A stretch of DNA of 64,000 nucleotides from Roridomyces roridus (Eukaryota > Basidiomycota > Agaricomycetes > Agaricales > Mycenaceae), in assembly GCA_029378245.1 (NCBI GenBank), contig JARKIF010000037.1, positions 248,001 to 312,000 on the forward strand. Direction: 5' to 3'. Below the pieces are notes generated by a model. That model had not been told where the DNA came from. It worked only from the letters and a program-made list of their open reading frames with translations, and searched no databases. Of this stretch, positions 11,441-24,155 are shown piece after piece (the stretch's first letter is position 1; each line of letters starts with the position of its first letter). The translations under genes and the position numbers were made by a program.

Positions 11441-13019
11441 GGAGGTAGGGGCGTAAGGAGAAAGGGTCGTGGTTACGGCGAGGACACGCGCACGCACATA
11501 GCGTTGTAATTCCGATTGGTGTCTATTTACAACCTAAGACCAGGCAGTTTCGTGGACAGACAAAATGAACAAGGGGTTGGCTCAAGTGCACTGCGCTCTA
11601 GCCACGAGGATTCAGGGATCAGCAAGACCCGATGTCGGGACGAAGTCGAGAGGACTTTATTGTGCGGAGCCATTTCTCTGGAAAACCGAGCCAGCGGCGA
11701 GAGTGTATCAGAGTTAGCCTGCAGTTCACCGGTCCGATATGCCAAAGACCAAAAGTAAAGCGAAGACTGGAAGCGCTCGAAGAGAGAAGCCTAGTTTGAG
11801 CGTCTTGTTCTCACGGCTTGCTATCCACGTTCCGGAAAGCGCCGCTGAGTCAGAGGAAGGCCAGACGCAGAGGGATTATTTCATGTGGTGGTCAGAAGCA
11901 AGAAGCGCATCATTGTTTATGACCAAATACCCGGCACGTCGGCGTTGATCTGAATCAACCGCTCAAATTCGGGGTTCGATATCAGTGGAAATAAATTAGT
12001 TGTGTACATCGCTGTTCATATTTTACATCTATCTGTTTATACAGGGCCGACTGCAACAACAGTTAGTTAGAACCAAACCACAAGGCCAGGACGTACGATT
12101 ATCCGTTCTTTAACGAGATGGCTCTCAATTCTTTGGTCTTTGTTTGTTCAATCCCCATTTGCTCTTACTCCTTTCTCTCTTCTCTCTTCCTCTGCCGTGC
12201 TCTTATCGTCCGGTTCTTAATCATTTTAATTAATCTCTACAGCACTTGACGCTTCTACAGCTTCGTTGTCAGACCGCAGCGACAAAGCACGGACCTCAAC
12301 AGCTTGGCCGAAAGCTGACGCGTCGCCGGCATCGGCAGATATAAGTAGAGTCTGAGAGCCCTGCTAGCCGCCGTCATCCCTCTGCTACTCCTAGCTGATC
12401 TTTTCCTGCTGCCTGAATTCCTCTTCGGCCATGGTTGCTTGAAGCTCATCAAATGCAACGTCTGGGAATGCTCTTCTCGCGGGTCCTCCTAAGGCTGGCC
12501 CCGTCCCTCGGCATTGATTCCTTGCGCCATACACATCTTCGGCATCCCTCCTGAATTATCTCACACACCTCTGCCAACTGAAACGATCGCGAGCTCCGTC
12601 TTCCAATCTTGCTGCCCCCTGCGTCTAGATTTAACTCACACTTCCGTCCGTCTTTCACGTCCTCGCCCTCTGGAACAATGCACATGTACAGTCCGAAAGC
12701 TTTCCTGAGCATTTGCAGGCACGGTCCCGGATGCGATGTATGTGTTTTCGTCTCTTCACAATTTTTGGACGGCGAGCCTGATTCAAGTTTCAACTTCAAG
12801 GGCATCCATTTGGGAATCTGACAATCTTTTCTTCTTCACAGTTCAATGCTCCAGTAGACTGTATCGCATATTTGGAATTGATTTTCTTTGAATTTCAGAA
12901 TTTCCGTCTCGCACTTGCAGCACCTTCCGGAGCGAAGCGGAGGAATGCCTTGTAAGCGTAGAACCTCATGGTCCTCCGTCGGTGAGGCACAATTGAACTT
13001 TCTCAAGCTGGCCTGTCAT
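11441..13019. other. Gene-poor stretch with a possible coding relic
   Basis: No intact gene found. On the minus strand near 12450-12240 a frame reads PDVAFDELQATMAEEEFRQQEK, then stops, then LLISADAGDASAFGQAVEV. This looks like a remnant of a coding exon, but I cannot name the family. The rest is AT-richer and featureless to me. Confidence 0.3.
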
Positions 13020-13905
13020 GATAGGCCAGCCACCAGCCTGTGGTTCGATCCCACCGGTGGCCATTAGAAGAGGGTCAAGGCACGTTTTTGGCCTCCATGC
13101 AATGCTCTCAGTGAAACATAATCAATACAGGCAACTCCGGGTCACGAACACGAGATGAGCGGTGGCAATGCAAGCCGCGGCGTCACGCGCGCCGCGCCCG
13201 AGGAGAAGAGCCATTCGGGCGTCAAATACTTCTACAGACTGGTCACTGGCCCCCTTTGAATGTCCTCTCCGTCAACTTGCATCCAGTGCCTCGTATGCGT
13301 GACCTGCCGAAGGCTTGTAGTTCGATCTTCGTCTCTCGTAGACAGACTTTAGACAATCGGACGATACAAGTATGTAGATTGATTTCTCACCGGAGGATAT
13401 GGCCCCGAATTGATAGAGCATGCCCTGTTGTGTACCGCAGAACGGGGAATAACAGAACAGCGGAGAAAGGATGAGGTGATTCCATACGCACTCGACAAAG
13501 GCAATTCGAGGTCCGTGGTTCGATCCCAGGCCCTGAATTTGTCACTATCGGCCCAGCCCACATCTTTTGTCATTCCGCCCTTTCCTTCGCCAGTTCGAGA
13601 ATCTCCTTTCAACGACATGGAATGAACTTTCGAGAGGAGAATACAAGAGGTATGATTTTGGTATGATTGGCAAATACTTACTCTAAAGGTACAGGAAATC
13701 AGGTCTAAACTTTTGCGAGGTTTGCACCAGCTCTGGCATGATCATTGAGCTCAGGCGACCATGTATGTGCGTATAATATCCTCCTGGCCAATCATTTCCG
13801 ACCGTCCCTGCATGACTAGTCCAAATCAGAGCCACCATTGCCTCGTTCGTTCGACTCGAGCCGAGACTCATTCGGAGCCATTGAGTTTCGACGTCGTTTT
13901 TTTGT
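13020..13905 (+). repeat. Scattered T-arm/oligo-T units
   Basis: T-arm motifs occur with TTCGA at 13044 (GTGGTTCGATCCCAC, inside a GGCCA/TGGCC hairpin), 13519 (GTGGTTCGATCCCAGG) and 13850 (CTCGTTCGTTCGACTCGAG). Oligo-T follows at 13085-13089, about 13566 and 13897-13903. Another TTCGA at 13321 lacks a clear T run. No coding frame is supported here. Confidence 0.5.
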
Positions 13906-14216
13906 GGAGAAGATGAGCGGTGATCGATGAAAACTAGCTCTGATGTATGTTCCCCGTTCGATGCCGCCCGTTCTCTACTGACGGAACATCAAAACGACGA
14001 ATTCTTCGTTGAAACACACCGGTGTGAAATCAGTCAATACCACGGGATGATGATGGAAGAGAACTTCAAGCACGAACGGTCCCTGGAAACAAACCAAAAA
14101 GTGATACATACAACACAGGTACGCTACAAATCTATCCTAGTACAACAAAAATCGGTCTACAAATCTAATCTAAAATACCATTACCACAATAACAATACAT
14201 CTCCCTCCCCCGGACC

Positions 14217-16652
14217 CTACGCCTGCCCACCGGCCCCGGCACCCAACTTCCTAATAGCCCTCTCAACACTCAAAACCTCAATAGGCGAAAGCCCAACCGG
14301 ACCAGTAAACACCCCACCCTCACCCTCAACCAACAAAAGCTCCTTCAACATCTCCTTCATCGCACCATGCTCCCAGCCCGCTATCGTCTGCAGGATACCC
14401 ATCGATCCAAGCCCGCGCGATTTGAATAGCGGGAGGTACCGAGAGAGGTCGAGGTCCATGACGTTGGAGAAGAAGGTTTCGATGGTTGTTGGGGTGCCGG
14501 GAGTAGATGCAGGGATGGGATCAGTCGCTGGGATGGGTTCGACGTTGTCGACGGCGATGGTATCGGGCAAGACGGGAATAAGACCAGGAGGGAGTGCAAC
14601 GTCATTCGTGACAGCTACGTCGCTCGCGCTCGGAATCACATCACCATTCTCCAAAGCCGTGGGCACGATATGGTCCTCCACCAAGATACTCTGGGACGCC
14701 ATGCCAGCGCTCTTGGACGGAAGCTCAGACTCGACAGTCCTTGGCTGCAGTGAAAACGCGGGCGAGACGGGTCTCCTGGTCACATCCACCCCGACAACAC
14801 CCTCGGATTGGGGAGCGTGCTCAGATGGACTCGCAGCCGGTAACGCCATAACATTCCTAGACGTGCTCGCACTCTGGGACGGGCCAGCACGCTTGGACAC
14901 GACACCGTGAGCATTGCAAGACCCGGGAGCGTGGTCTCCATCAACGCGCTTGGACGTCGCGCCGTTCTTGGAAGCATCGACAGCGCCCTCCAACGCAACC
15001 CGAGATGAGAAGACCGTGCTCGTAGGCTGCGATGGCTCAACGCGCTTGGACGTCACTTTAGAACCAACAGACGCCCCGACACCTTTGGCCGCAACAGCAT
15101 TCTTGTAGGCAGTCGTACCCGGAGCCAAGACGACACGTTTCGTAACGACTCGCACATTCGTGTTGGTGGTGACATTGGGTGTCGCACCGTTGGAGGTAGC
15201 ACCACTCTTGGACACCGCGCCGCCCTTGGACAAAACGAGCGTCCCACTCTTCGTCGCACCCAAAGAAGCCACAACGCTGCCAGGTTTGGTCAAAAGAGGC
15301 GGCGAGCGCGGACGGTGCATCACAGTGGACTCTCGGGGCGACGGGGAATTGAAAAGGGCTCGAGGATCCTCAACATCCGGCTTGGGCTTCGGTCTCGGTT
15401 TCAACGAATTCGATATCGACATCATCGACGGTCGTGGCTTCGATATCGGCGCTGGGGATGCAGAGTTGGAGCGCGAGCGTGAGGTGAGAGAGCGGGAGCG
15501 ACAGCGAGGTTCGGAGCGCTATCAGGGCTTGAATGGGAGACCGAAGATGGGAGCAGAGAACGCACTACAGCAGATTTGTACAACGGTCTTGGCGCAGGCC
15601 CACTCCGACGTGCCATTTGATTCGCCTGCAAGTGCAACATGAGTATCAGCGCCGACGAATTTAGACAGTCACGCGCCCGCGATCCAGTCGACAAAAGATT
15701 ATTACTCTCATAACGGGGCTTCTTGGCCGTGCGCACTGGGGACTGCGGGGATGGTCAGAGGGCATCCATCCACACTCACGATGAGACGTACACTGCTCGA
15801 CTCTGGGAATGGGCGCTTCTTCGTAGTGAGGACCTTGACGAAGGCGTCAGTAAACGCGTATAGAGACGTAGTTTGAGACGCACCTTCAAGTCCTTGTCCT
15901 TCTTCTGGGTAACTTTCGGGGGCGGTGGAGAACGAGACTGCATCGAGGATGAGAGGATGGCGCGGCAGGAGAGGGTCAGACGCACGCGTGGTTTTTTATG
16001 CCGGAGAGATTTCGCAACGAGATTCCTAGGAGATGGTAGGGAATCCGAATCCGATTCTGAATCCGAAGAATCTTGGTTGTCCCAGACAACGAATTTCGTG
16101 AGAGAAGGCAGAGCCGACTGTTCAGGATTATGAGAGCCAGATATCGAGTAGACGAAAGACGAACCTCGTCGGAAGAAGATTCATCGTCCGAGTCAAAAGA
16201 GGGAGACCCATCCGAGTCGAGGTCCTGCAGCATGATGAGCAGAAACACCGATGCGAAAAGACAGAAACGCACTTTACGTGGGGGATAGACCTGCTTGAAA
16301 TCCTCTCCAACGTGGTCGTAGTCATCGCGTACGTCGTCCGCCGGGAAGAACTCGTTCCTCACGGCCCTGGAGATCACTCGCGTGCCCTCTCCAAAGATCT
16401 TGCCTATCACCTCAGGTTCCCACCCGTGAGCGGTCATTATCCGACAGATAGCTCGCCCTTCGCGGTTGAGAGCTCGATGTCTAGGCGATAGTCAGTCAGT
16501 CCCGCTCGGCGGGCAGCCCGACGCGCAAGTACTCACCCCGCTGGTATCTGTATCGTCCTCTTGACAGGCCTAAAGTTCTCGAAATGGGCCACAGTGGGGT
16601 TGTCGCGCTCGCCAGAATCGCTTTCGTACGTGAACTCGTCGTTGCTGGCCAT
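14217..16652 (-). CDS. SAM-like domain protein with helical DNA-binding-like N-terminus
   Basis: The start is the ATG at 16652 (MASNDEFTYES). Exons follow at about 16652-16537, a second coding HRALNREGRAICRIMTAHG, an acidic DSDGSPSFDSDDESSSDE block, a Lys/Arg-rich block, then a long Ser/Thr/Pro-rich exon ending at 14217. The second exon (WEPEVIGKIFGEG then SRAVRN) resembles a small helix-turn-helix. The last 70 residues (FFSNVMDLDLSRYLPLFK, then the helix ending LKELLLVEGEGG) resemble a SAM oligomerisation domain. Such architecture suggests a nuclear scaffold or transcription factor. Splicing between the RSRS-rich linker and the ANQMARR exon is uncertain; a GTGCGT donor with acceptor GATAG keeps the frame. 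A perfect palindrome lies upstream of the start. Confidence 0.7.
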
Positions 16653-16982
16653 GGATGAACGGGCGGGATGAAGGAGGAAGGCAAGAGGCGCGATGTTTGG
16701 CGGAGTTTACCGTGACGTCTGATCTGATGTCACGTCTTGTCACTGTCGGACCGCTGTGTGATGGCCTCCCAATGTATAAGAATTATGGCTAATAAAGATG
16801 GGGATGTCCACCGAAGTAATGGTGACCATTACTTCGGTGGACATCCCCGGATGTAGGCAACTCACGAGCACGTCGGGAGAACAATACAGTATGATTGTGA
16901 AATAAAGCTACAGAACACCGAAATCGAATAACGTTCAACCAACGGGCCCAATTTCGAACCCTAGTCCCCAGATAGACTCAAA
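16653..16982. other. Intergenic spacer with a palindrome
   Basis: It lies between the 5' end of the SAM-like gene and the 3' end of the esterase gene. Apart from the palindrome at 16800-16848 I see no feature. Confidence 0.5.
16800..16848. repeat. Perfect 49-bp palindrome
   Basis: Two 24-bp arms, starting GGGGATGTCCACC and ending GGTGGACATCCCC, are exact inverse complements around a single central G (16824). No target-site duplication is obvious. It could be a cruciform-forming relic of a foldback element or a regulatory hairpin. Confidence 0.9.
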
Positions 16983-18890
16983 TCAAAGCCCAAAAAACTG
17001 ATAATCATACTGAACCGCGGCACCCCAAAACGCCGGATCGCACGCAAGCACCGGGACCTCCCCCGGCGCCCCAAATTGCATAGCATGTACGTCGCTGGAC
17101 ATCGCTGGCTCCCAGTTATCCAGCCCATCGACATTAGGATCGTTCGTAGCCAGGAACGCTTTGTAGCGCGCCTGTATCTCAATTGTGAGTGCTGATTGGG
17201 CGGGTGTCGGGGTGGAGGTGGTGCCGAACTGCGATGTGATTCAGTCTCTCTGCGGGGAGGAATGGAAGGGAAGGAAGGGAAGGAGACGTACGAGGATCAT
17301 GATATCATCCTGATGGCACACCGCGCCGTCGAAAAGGCACTCCGGGATCTCTTCATTGCCCGGGTACGTTGCGCCGATGGTGTACATCCCCACATGCACG
17401 CTCCCACCACCAGCAGCGACCCAATTCCTCCCAAACGTCCACGTGGGGCATCTACATGTACAACCCTCAATCAGTGTTCACACACCCAACTAATGTGAGA
17501 CTGACCGCCAAATATAATCCGTCCCAAGCCGCTCAAGCTGCACCCTTGAATCGCCATCCGGATCCGTCTCGTAGAACGGCGACGCCAAAAGCACAGCTGT
17601 CCTGTCCACCCCAAGAAAGGCATCGGAACTCAACTCAAACACCACAGGGGGGAACGCATCGGGTCCAGGCAACGCGACACCGTATATCGTCGGCACGCTC
17701 TCATTGCGTACGTTAGTCAAAAGGAGCGGCTTGTCGATGGTAGGAAAGGGCGCGGTGGAGTCCAGTGGGGATGTTATGAGCGTTCCGTCCAGGACAGGAT
17801 GTAGGGGCTCGCCGAGCGCTGCCGAGGGGTCGAGCGAGAGTGCGTTGTTCTCGACATTGGATTGCGCGTCGAGGATGGTGTCGATGGTGAGTGCTGTGTG
17901 GCAGGCGATGTCGGAGGGGGAGCACGAGACGAGGTCGTTGAAGGTGCTTTGGAAGAGCGCTTGTGTGGCGAGGGATGTAAAGCCGTAATCCTGCGATGAA
18001 TTGATTCAGAGTATCCACCACGAAAGAGAGATGCTAACAGTAGGATCAGATTGCATGATCGCACTTTTGAAGAGCGAAGAGGCCGAAGGCCCAGCGAGTA
18101 GCGCACGAATCATCCCAGCACCAGCACTTTGCCCCGCGAGCGTGATTCGAGAGGCATCTCCGCCAAAAGAGGGAACCACCTGGCTCAAAAACGTGAGCGC
18201 ATTGATGGTATCCTGCACGCCAAGGTTCGTCGACCCATCGGGCGGTAAGAAGCCGAGCTAAATTCGGGGGTTAGCCTTTCCAACGTACACTGTGGGGTTG
18301 AGAACGTACCGCGCCGAGACGATACTGGATAACAACCACGATTGAGTCGGTGGCAATACCGAGGTTCGAGCCGTCCAAACCGGGGAATGTCGCAGATCCA
18401 GAATCGAAAGAGCCCCCGTGAATCCTACGTGCCATCGTCAACTTTCAGTGGAAAACGACACGCAGAACACCCACCAAACCAAAGTAGGAGCGTCGCTGCC
18501 TACAGAAATGTTGTCGGGCACGTAGAGAATCATGGAGAGACAATCTTCCGAGTACGTCGAAGCATCAGCGTTGAGCTGTGGGCATTGAAGCGGGAGCGCC
18601 GCCGGGTCGTCTGCATCGTTACTGTGGAAGGCGTGAATAATCGCATGCAGGTACCCAAGTTTTGGGAAGACGACGTACGGGAGAGCCCACTCGGTGACGA
18701 TGGCAGATGGGGCCCAGCGAGTCGAGTTGGCGTATCGCACCGCAAACCTGGTTGCGCCGTCGACACCCACGACGCCCTGAGCGGTACCCAATGGCGTCGA
18801 CACCGATACAGCGTCGCGTACCACCAATGGGTGGGCGGCTAGGAGGCTTAGAGAGCAGAGCGCGAGGAAAAGGCTGGAGACGACGACCAT
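16983..18890 (-). CDS. Secreted type-B carboxylesterase/lipase
   Basis: The start at 18890 opens a secretion signal (MVVVSSLFLALCSLSLLAAH). The reading passes the oxyanion-hole motif IHGGSFDSGS, the nucleophile elbow LAGQSAGAG (Gly-X-Ser-X-Gly) and a C-terminal block ECLFDGAVCHQDDI that in this family holds the catalytic His. It ends AAVQYDYQFFGL with the stop at 16985-16983. At least five introns interrupt it; the first, donor GTGGGT near 18475, restores LVWIHGG. Family members are alpha/beta hydrolases that split ester bonds of lipids or plant-wall esters outside the cell. I see no frame break, so it is probably functional; the exact substrate cannot be told. Confidence 0.85.
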
Positions 18891-19730
18891 GATTATCCGC
18901 GAGCGACCGGATGAAGGTGAGCCCCTCCAGAGATGCGTTTATGTAGGTCCATGGCCGCCGCGTCATCTTGACACCAGGAACGGGCAAAAGCAGCCGGTGG
19001 GTGCAAGGGCACGTTATCCTCGAGGAGAACAAGGGAATACAAGTGAATTTCTCGGTAAACTAGCATCCCATCAGAGCAGGTACAGGCACTGGAAGTTCCG
19101 CGTTTCGCTTGATGAGAAGAAGTACACAGATAAGTAACAACCACTGCGAGTCGAGGGCCAGCGGAGTCTCAGAGGGAGATTGAGGGACTGAGGGCACCAG
19201 GGAGGCCAGAAATGCTTCGGAAAGAGCAGGGACGTCCTACAAAAGCGTTCACAGAAGGACGAAGCAGACACGTCATGACAGAGGAGCACAAGGGCGGATT
19301 GATCGAATCAGAAAAGAAAAACACAAGGCTTCCATTTACAGTTGTTTGTACCCGCCGGCATCGTCTCGGCATCCCGGCGCGCTTGCATTCCATCGGGGCC
19401 CGCACGATTATTGGGGCTTCTCCAAGTCAGTGAACTAAAAGTAGACTTCACTATTCCAGGCAACCGGCTCCCCGGCAAACCCCTACTTCGACGATATTTC
19501 CAGGCCTCCACAAAATGAAGCCAATGTGGCGTCATGGTTTCGATGACAGAATTTAGAATTTACAACGTCCTCGAGCAACACACCCACAAACTCATTCTGA
19601 TAAATTTACGGCAAGTTCGGCGCCGCACAGGGAATATTTTTGGTTTCGGGTCGGTAGCAGATTGTGCCTGAATGAAGAGGAAGGCTGCCTCTTTTATAGC
19701 TTCGTGTCGTCCTGTGTCGCTTTGGATTCC
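18891..19730. other. Intergenic
   Basis: It separates the esterase (minus) from the gene at 19731 (plus). No coding frame or repeat is supported. Confidence 0.5.
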
Positions 19731-20741
19731 ATGAACTGCCAATTTTCCTTTGGACCCAATCGCTCGTACTTTGTAACGGCTGGATCCGTTTTCGCTTGGT
19801 ACGCGAATCCTCTGTCTGGTTGAATATAGCAGCATAGGCTGATTTCAAGCAGGAGCGATGACACCCTCCCACCAGACCTTGTGCGAATTCTCGAGGACGA
19901 GGACCTCGACTGTCCTTACGATGTCGGTCTTCCCATGGAACCAGAACACTACACGATATCCTGGCGCACCACCTCGGGCGAGGATTGGTATGAAGGTGCG
20001 TTCAACTCTCTCCCTCCCTCTCCCTTTCTATCCCGGAGCGTCAAACTAATGCCAGCACAGACGAACGACTCGGCCCAAACTACACCCGCCTCGCACGATT
20101 CATCCAAATCGCCGCAACAGCCGGCTCCCATACGACCCTCACCACCTTTGGGCCAAACCACAGCTTCTTCTCCCTCACACCGACCGGGTACTCCTGGCAA
20201 AACATCCCTCCCTGCTTGGAAGAAGACATCCAGCGTTGTTTACAAGTCCGACGTCCCAGCGCAGTGGCTTTGGGCGTCCAACGCACTTTTATCGTGATTT
20301 ACTCCGATGGTGGGCTCAAGTATGAATTGGGTGGAGAATACCCGTTGGTGGAGCTGATATTCCGGAATGAGGAAGAGACGAAGAGGAGGGGTGGGGTTGC
20401 GGTGCGTAGCATTTCTCATCATCTTCCCCTCATTTCGATTGAACAGACATTCTGGATAGTACGTAGCCCTGAACCCTTTCATCGCGGGTGAATTCTACCT
20501 CGTCTACGGGGACGGCCGCACGCTGTGGAACTTTCCGCCGGAGTGGTCCGAGGATGTGGCTGCTGTGAGTACCGCAATACGGCCGAGACCCAGTCGAGGG
20601 GAGAAAATCAAGATGAAGGCACCTTCATCGGAGCCGGAACCAACAGTGTGCGTGCTGCAGCAGTCGGATACAGAGCCGTCGGAGATGGAGAAGGAAGTAG
20701 AGGAAGGGGAGGTGTTGGATATTACTTTACAACCAACCTAA
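19731..20741 (+). CDS. Basidiomycete protein with propeller-like repeats, unknown function
   Basis: Four exons (19731-19798, 19853-19995, 20061-20401, 20460-20741) make 277 residues in frame. The protein holds short related repeats of about 40-50 residues: FGPNRSYFVTAGSVFAW, FGPNHSFFSLTPTGYSW, VQRTFIVIYSDGGLKYEL and FIAGEFYLVYGDGRTLWNF. Each has the rhythm of a beta-propeller blade (strand, turn, D/G-G, strand with Trp or Tyr). The C-terminus is a charged Pro/Glu-rich tail. There is no signal peptide or membrane segment. I recognise the pattern from agaric genomes but cannot give a function. The start is the first ATG in the first exon after an in-frame stop at 19664-19666; an upstream exon cannot be excluded. 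Confidence 0.65.
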
Positions 20742-21972
20742 TGGCAACATGCCGAGTAATGCCATTAATGCCAATTGCATGCCGATCGTGATCTGATGTA
20801 ATTGATGCGATATTTCCATCCAAGGTTAACGTTTTGCCCAAAGTCTCAAGTTCGGAATCCTCCAAACATTGCTTTCGAGCCTCAGTACGCCCCTTGAAGC
20901 TGGCCGCACTGGCGAATATTGATGGACTGATTGACACACCATCACGAACTGATCCGCTCACTCAATTGCAACCCGTACCGGGACCGGGTCCGCGATTCGC
21001 CACCAAGCTTGCGGCTCCAGTCTCGTTGGAGGGCCTCTGCCCCTGGTTTCCAATACAATATGATACATCCATCAAGTCGCAGCTTCAACGGGAGTTGGAC
21101 GGGAGCTGAAGCGCTGACACCGGGACTCGGAACCGTCAACCAATTGATGCAGTTGCCGCTACCTAACCATTGGTTGGTTGGAGGGTTCCAAGACCATCGC
21201 TAAGAAAAGATGACACACATCATTCGACCCTCTCAGATTTTTTCAAGCCTTGGGTTTCAGTTTCAACGAAAACTGAACAAAGGACGGCGTTGTGTCCACC
21301 TTCTCTTGATAGGTGTGATATCGACGGCCCCGGGGCCAGGGATAATTAATTATACACTGGCCATGGGATGAACTTGATTCGCTGGACTTCTGCTCTTTCC
21401 ACGCTGCCAAGTTCCAATTCCGATTTCACAGCGTGCGCGTGATGCCGGACCGCGACAGGCGGGAGCAAGCAGGACCATACATTCTGAGTCTATGGATGAA
21501 AATCCAACACAAATATTCGACTTGTGTTCCTTACAGTAATTTTAAGTGAGAGATCTACAACAGTTCCCGATTTCAGGTCCCAGCTCCACTCTCGTTTAGA
21601 CAGAGGATGAAACCAGGTTTCATTCCATCTTCATCTTCATCATTCGTCTATGGCTAGAAATAAGTAAGTACCCACTTCCAAACGCCACGTTTCAGTAGGT
21701 CTGCTTCTCAATCTTCTTCTTCGTGTCGCAGAAGGAGCCACAACCCAAGTTGCCACAGAGACTTTGTTCTCAATTTGGTCTTCAGAACCGTGGCGTCGAT
21801 GGACTCTGATAACCTCTGTCGGTCCCGCATAAAATTAAGTGAGGTCACGACACCAGGCCTTTGACCGGGGAACGCATCACAACTTGGTGGCAACACAATA
21901 TACATGATGGAAATACAAGCGAAATATACACAGATCTACACACCCCACACCTCTCCACGCACCACAGCCAAT
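20742..21972. other. Intergenic, no feature seen
   Basis: About 1.2 kb without a supported gene, RNA or clear repeat. Confidence 0.5.
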
Positions 21973-22807
21973 TCAACTTTTATCCACCCAAAATGACTCT
22001 TCCCGCTCTCGCACGCGCTGCTGCTGTTGACTCCGTGCACCGAGTATATCGATCCGCGGGCGCCACACACTCGAATCTGATCGGTTCCGCGTTGGGGAAG
22101 GGAGTTCCACGCCCGGACCCAAACCCGTATCACCACCACCAGAAAACTCCCGCGATTCATGAAATCTCGACCCGGACCCTTCTGTCACGGTCCGCGAAAG
22201 TGGGGCCCCCACTACCTTGGACGACGACGCGGACTCGGACCCAACGGTACTCGCCCGTGGACGTACCACAAGCGGGTTACGGTAGCTCGGTGGCGGCACT
22301 GCCACGCCCACTGTACGCAAATTCGGCATACTGGCTTGTGGTGCAACGCGGACAGTGGGAGATTCGGATTCAGAATGTGCACGTTCGGGGAGGCTGAGAT
22401 TCGATTGGATAGCCCCTGAGCTCGTCCCCGAAGTAGGGGAGCGAGGCGTTCTCGGACTGGGATGGCCCGGGACCCACGTTGGGGTGACGACAAAGGGGAC
22501 GACGGGGACTTGCCGGACGGGCATTCGGGCTGCCACGGAGTATCTTCGGCGTTGGCGGTGGAAGTAAAAGGCGATGAGGAGGATGACGAGGAGCGCTGTG
22601 CCGCCGAGCGAGCCGCCCAGCTCGGCGCCGAGGAGGCCGTCAGGACTCGTGCGAATGGAGAGAACGACGTGGCGGGTGGTAGTGCGTCCAGGGGTGGCGA
22701 CAGTCCGGGGAGAAGAAACTGTATATGATATTGGGGCCGTGGTTGGCGTAGACTCCCCAGTGGGGGGAGAGTAGAAGTGGGGATTCGAAAGTACACTCGA
22801 GCCTCTC
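21973..22807 (-). CDS. Single-pass membrane protein, 5' end unresolved
   Basis: An open exon runs from about 22807 to the stop at 21973. It encodes a short Ser/Thr/Pro ectodomain stretch, a transmembrane helix (GGTALLVILLIAFYF) followed by the stop-transfer HRQRRR, and a Pro/Ser-rich cytoplasmic tail ending REREESFWVDKS. The layout resembles the larger gene at 49386-51325. The exon starts at a good acceptor (ACACCCAG near 22808). No convincing ectodomain is found upstream; a short hydrophobic frame at 22952-22860 (FFILTFIPQALL) might serve as signal exon. The segmental duplication begins about 300 bp further on, so the gene may have lost its 5' part. Confidence 0.55.
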
Positions 22808-23120
22808 CTGGGTGTGCGTTAGCAGATATATAACGGCGAACGGCGGTGTGGGCGCACGGGCACGGGCACGGAGAGAGCAAGGCCTGCGGAATGAAAGTTA
22901 AAATAAAAAACCGAGACAGCAGCTCAGCTATATAGCCTACGCACATCATCACGGAATTTAGGGCGCTGTGCCGTAGACGTCGTTAGACGATCAGTGGCAC
23001 AGTTGTCTGTATGCCGGAGGGGCCGCATACACTGCACGGCCGAGGAACATCTTGAAACATGGAAACCAGAAAACAAAGAGGCTCTATTTGGGATGTTTGG
23101 TCGGAGGGTAAAGATAGATA
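22808..23120. other. Intergenic, possible signal exon only
   Basis: It holds the candidate signal-peptide frame at 22952-22860 and otherwise no supported feature. The tandem duplication starts at its right end. Confidence 0.4.
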
Positions 23121-24155
23121 TTAACGCTGACTCACCTGCAAATCCATCCATGAAAATTCCATCCCACCCCACCCCCTGCCGAGCCAGAATACCCCTCAAA
23201 CTCTGTAACGGCGTCTCTGCTTGAAGAACTTGATAATAATAGCGTAACGAAACCATCACGGAAACAAGGAACGCCTAGGGAGTCGAGTCGGACAGAAGCT
23301 GTATCGGCTCCAGTGGAAAGCGGAGGAGGTCTCCTCCAATGAGACGGTAGAAGACAAGACGAGATATCTGCCACTCACCGGTCTCCATACCCCCGATCTC
23401 CTCCTCCTCCGACGTGAAGACTCCGGTGGGCGCACACTAGCGGAGGCATGACAAGATGTTCTCCCGGAGAAATGGAAGGCACGGAGGCTAGGCACGGAGG
23501 CACGGAGGCGGAGTGGAGTGGTATATGTACTCCCTCCCTTGCATGGAATCAAAATCCCAGGTCACCGCGCTCCGCGCCCAGATAGCCCAATCGCCTCAGT
23601 TGCAGGTGCAATCAGCCAGGGCATATGGACGGATGTCGCGGTGGACCTGTGCTCCGTCGTAATAGTATGCATAGACTTGACTCGCGATACGGGTGGTGGT
23701 GCAAAGCTGGGAGGGTGACGACAGCCTTGACAAGGATCTGATGGCAGGCACTGCCTTGCGAGTGTGATGCGGACCCGGAACCGGCGTAGGTAGGGTTCCC
23801 CGGTACGATGCGCTCCCGGATCCATGTTCGGTGGAATCCACGGAGGATTTTCGTGGCGAAGAAATTTCAAGTCCCCGACATTCCAGCTCTACCAAAGCTC
23901 CACCATCACCAGGCTGCTTCTTGCCGCTGCTGCTTGATCATGATGACGTCGTTGATCTGCCACTGCCAGTTTCAATTGACACCGACATGCGCCGGACGCC
24001 AGAGATTATCAGCTTCGCTATCACTCGCAAGTTCGAATTCGCATCTGGCAGAACTTCGTGTCGTCCGTAGAGTACTCATCTTTGGAGCTTTCGTGTCCGC
24101 AGATACCGAGAAGCGAGCGACCAGGCAGAGTGAGAAGTTTCTAGCGCGGAAAACG

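Noticed and set aside
16800..16848. Transcription terminator
   Set aside because: Hairpin terminators of this kind are bacterial; no T-run follows and the setting is a fungal nuclear genome.
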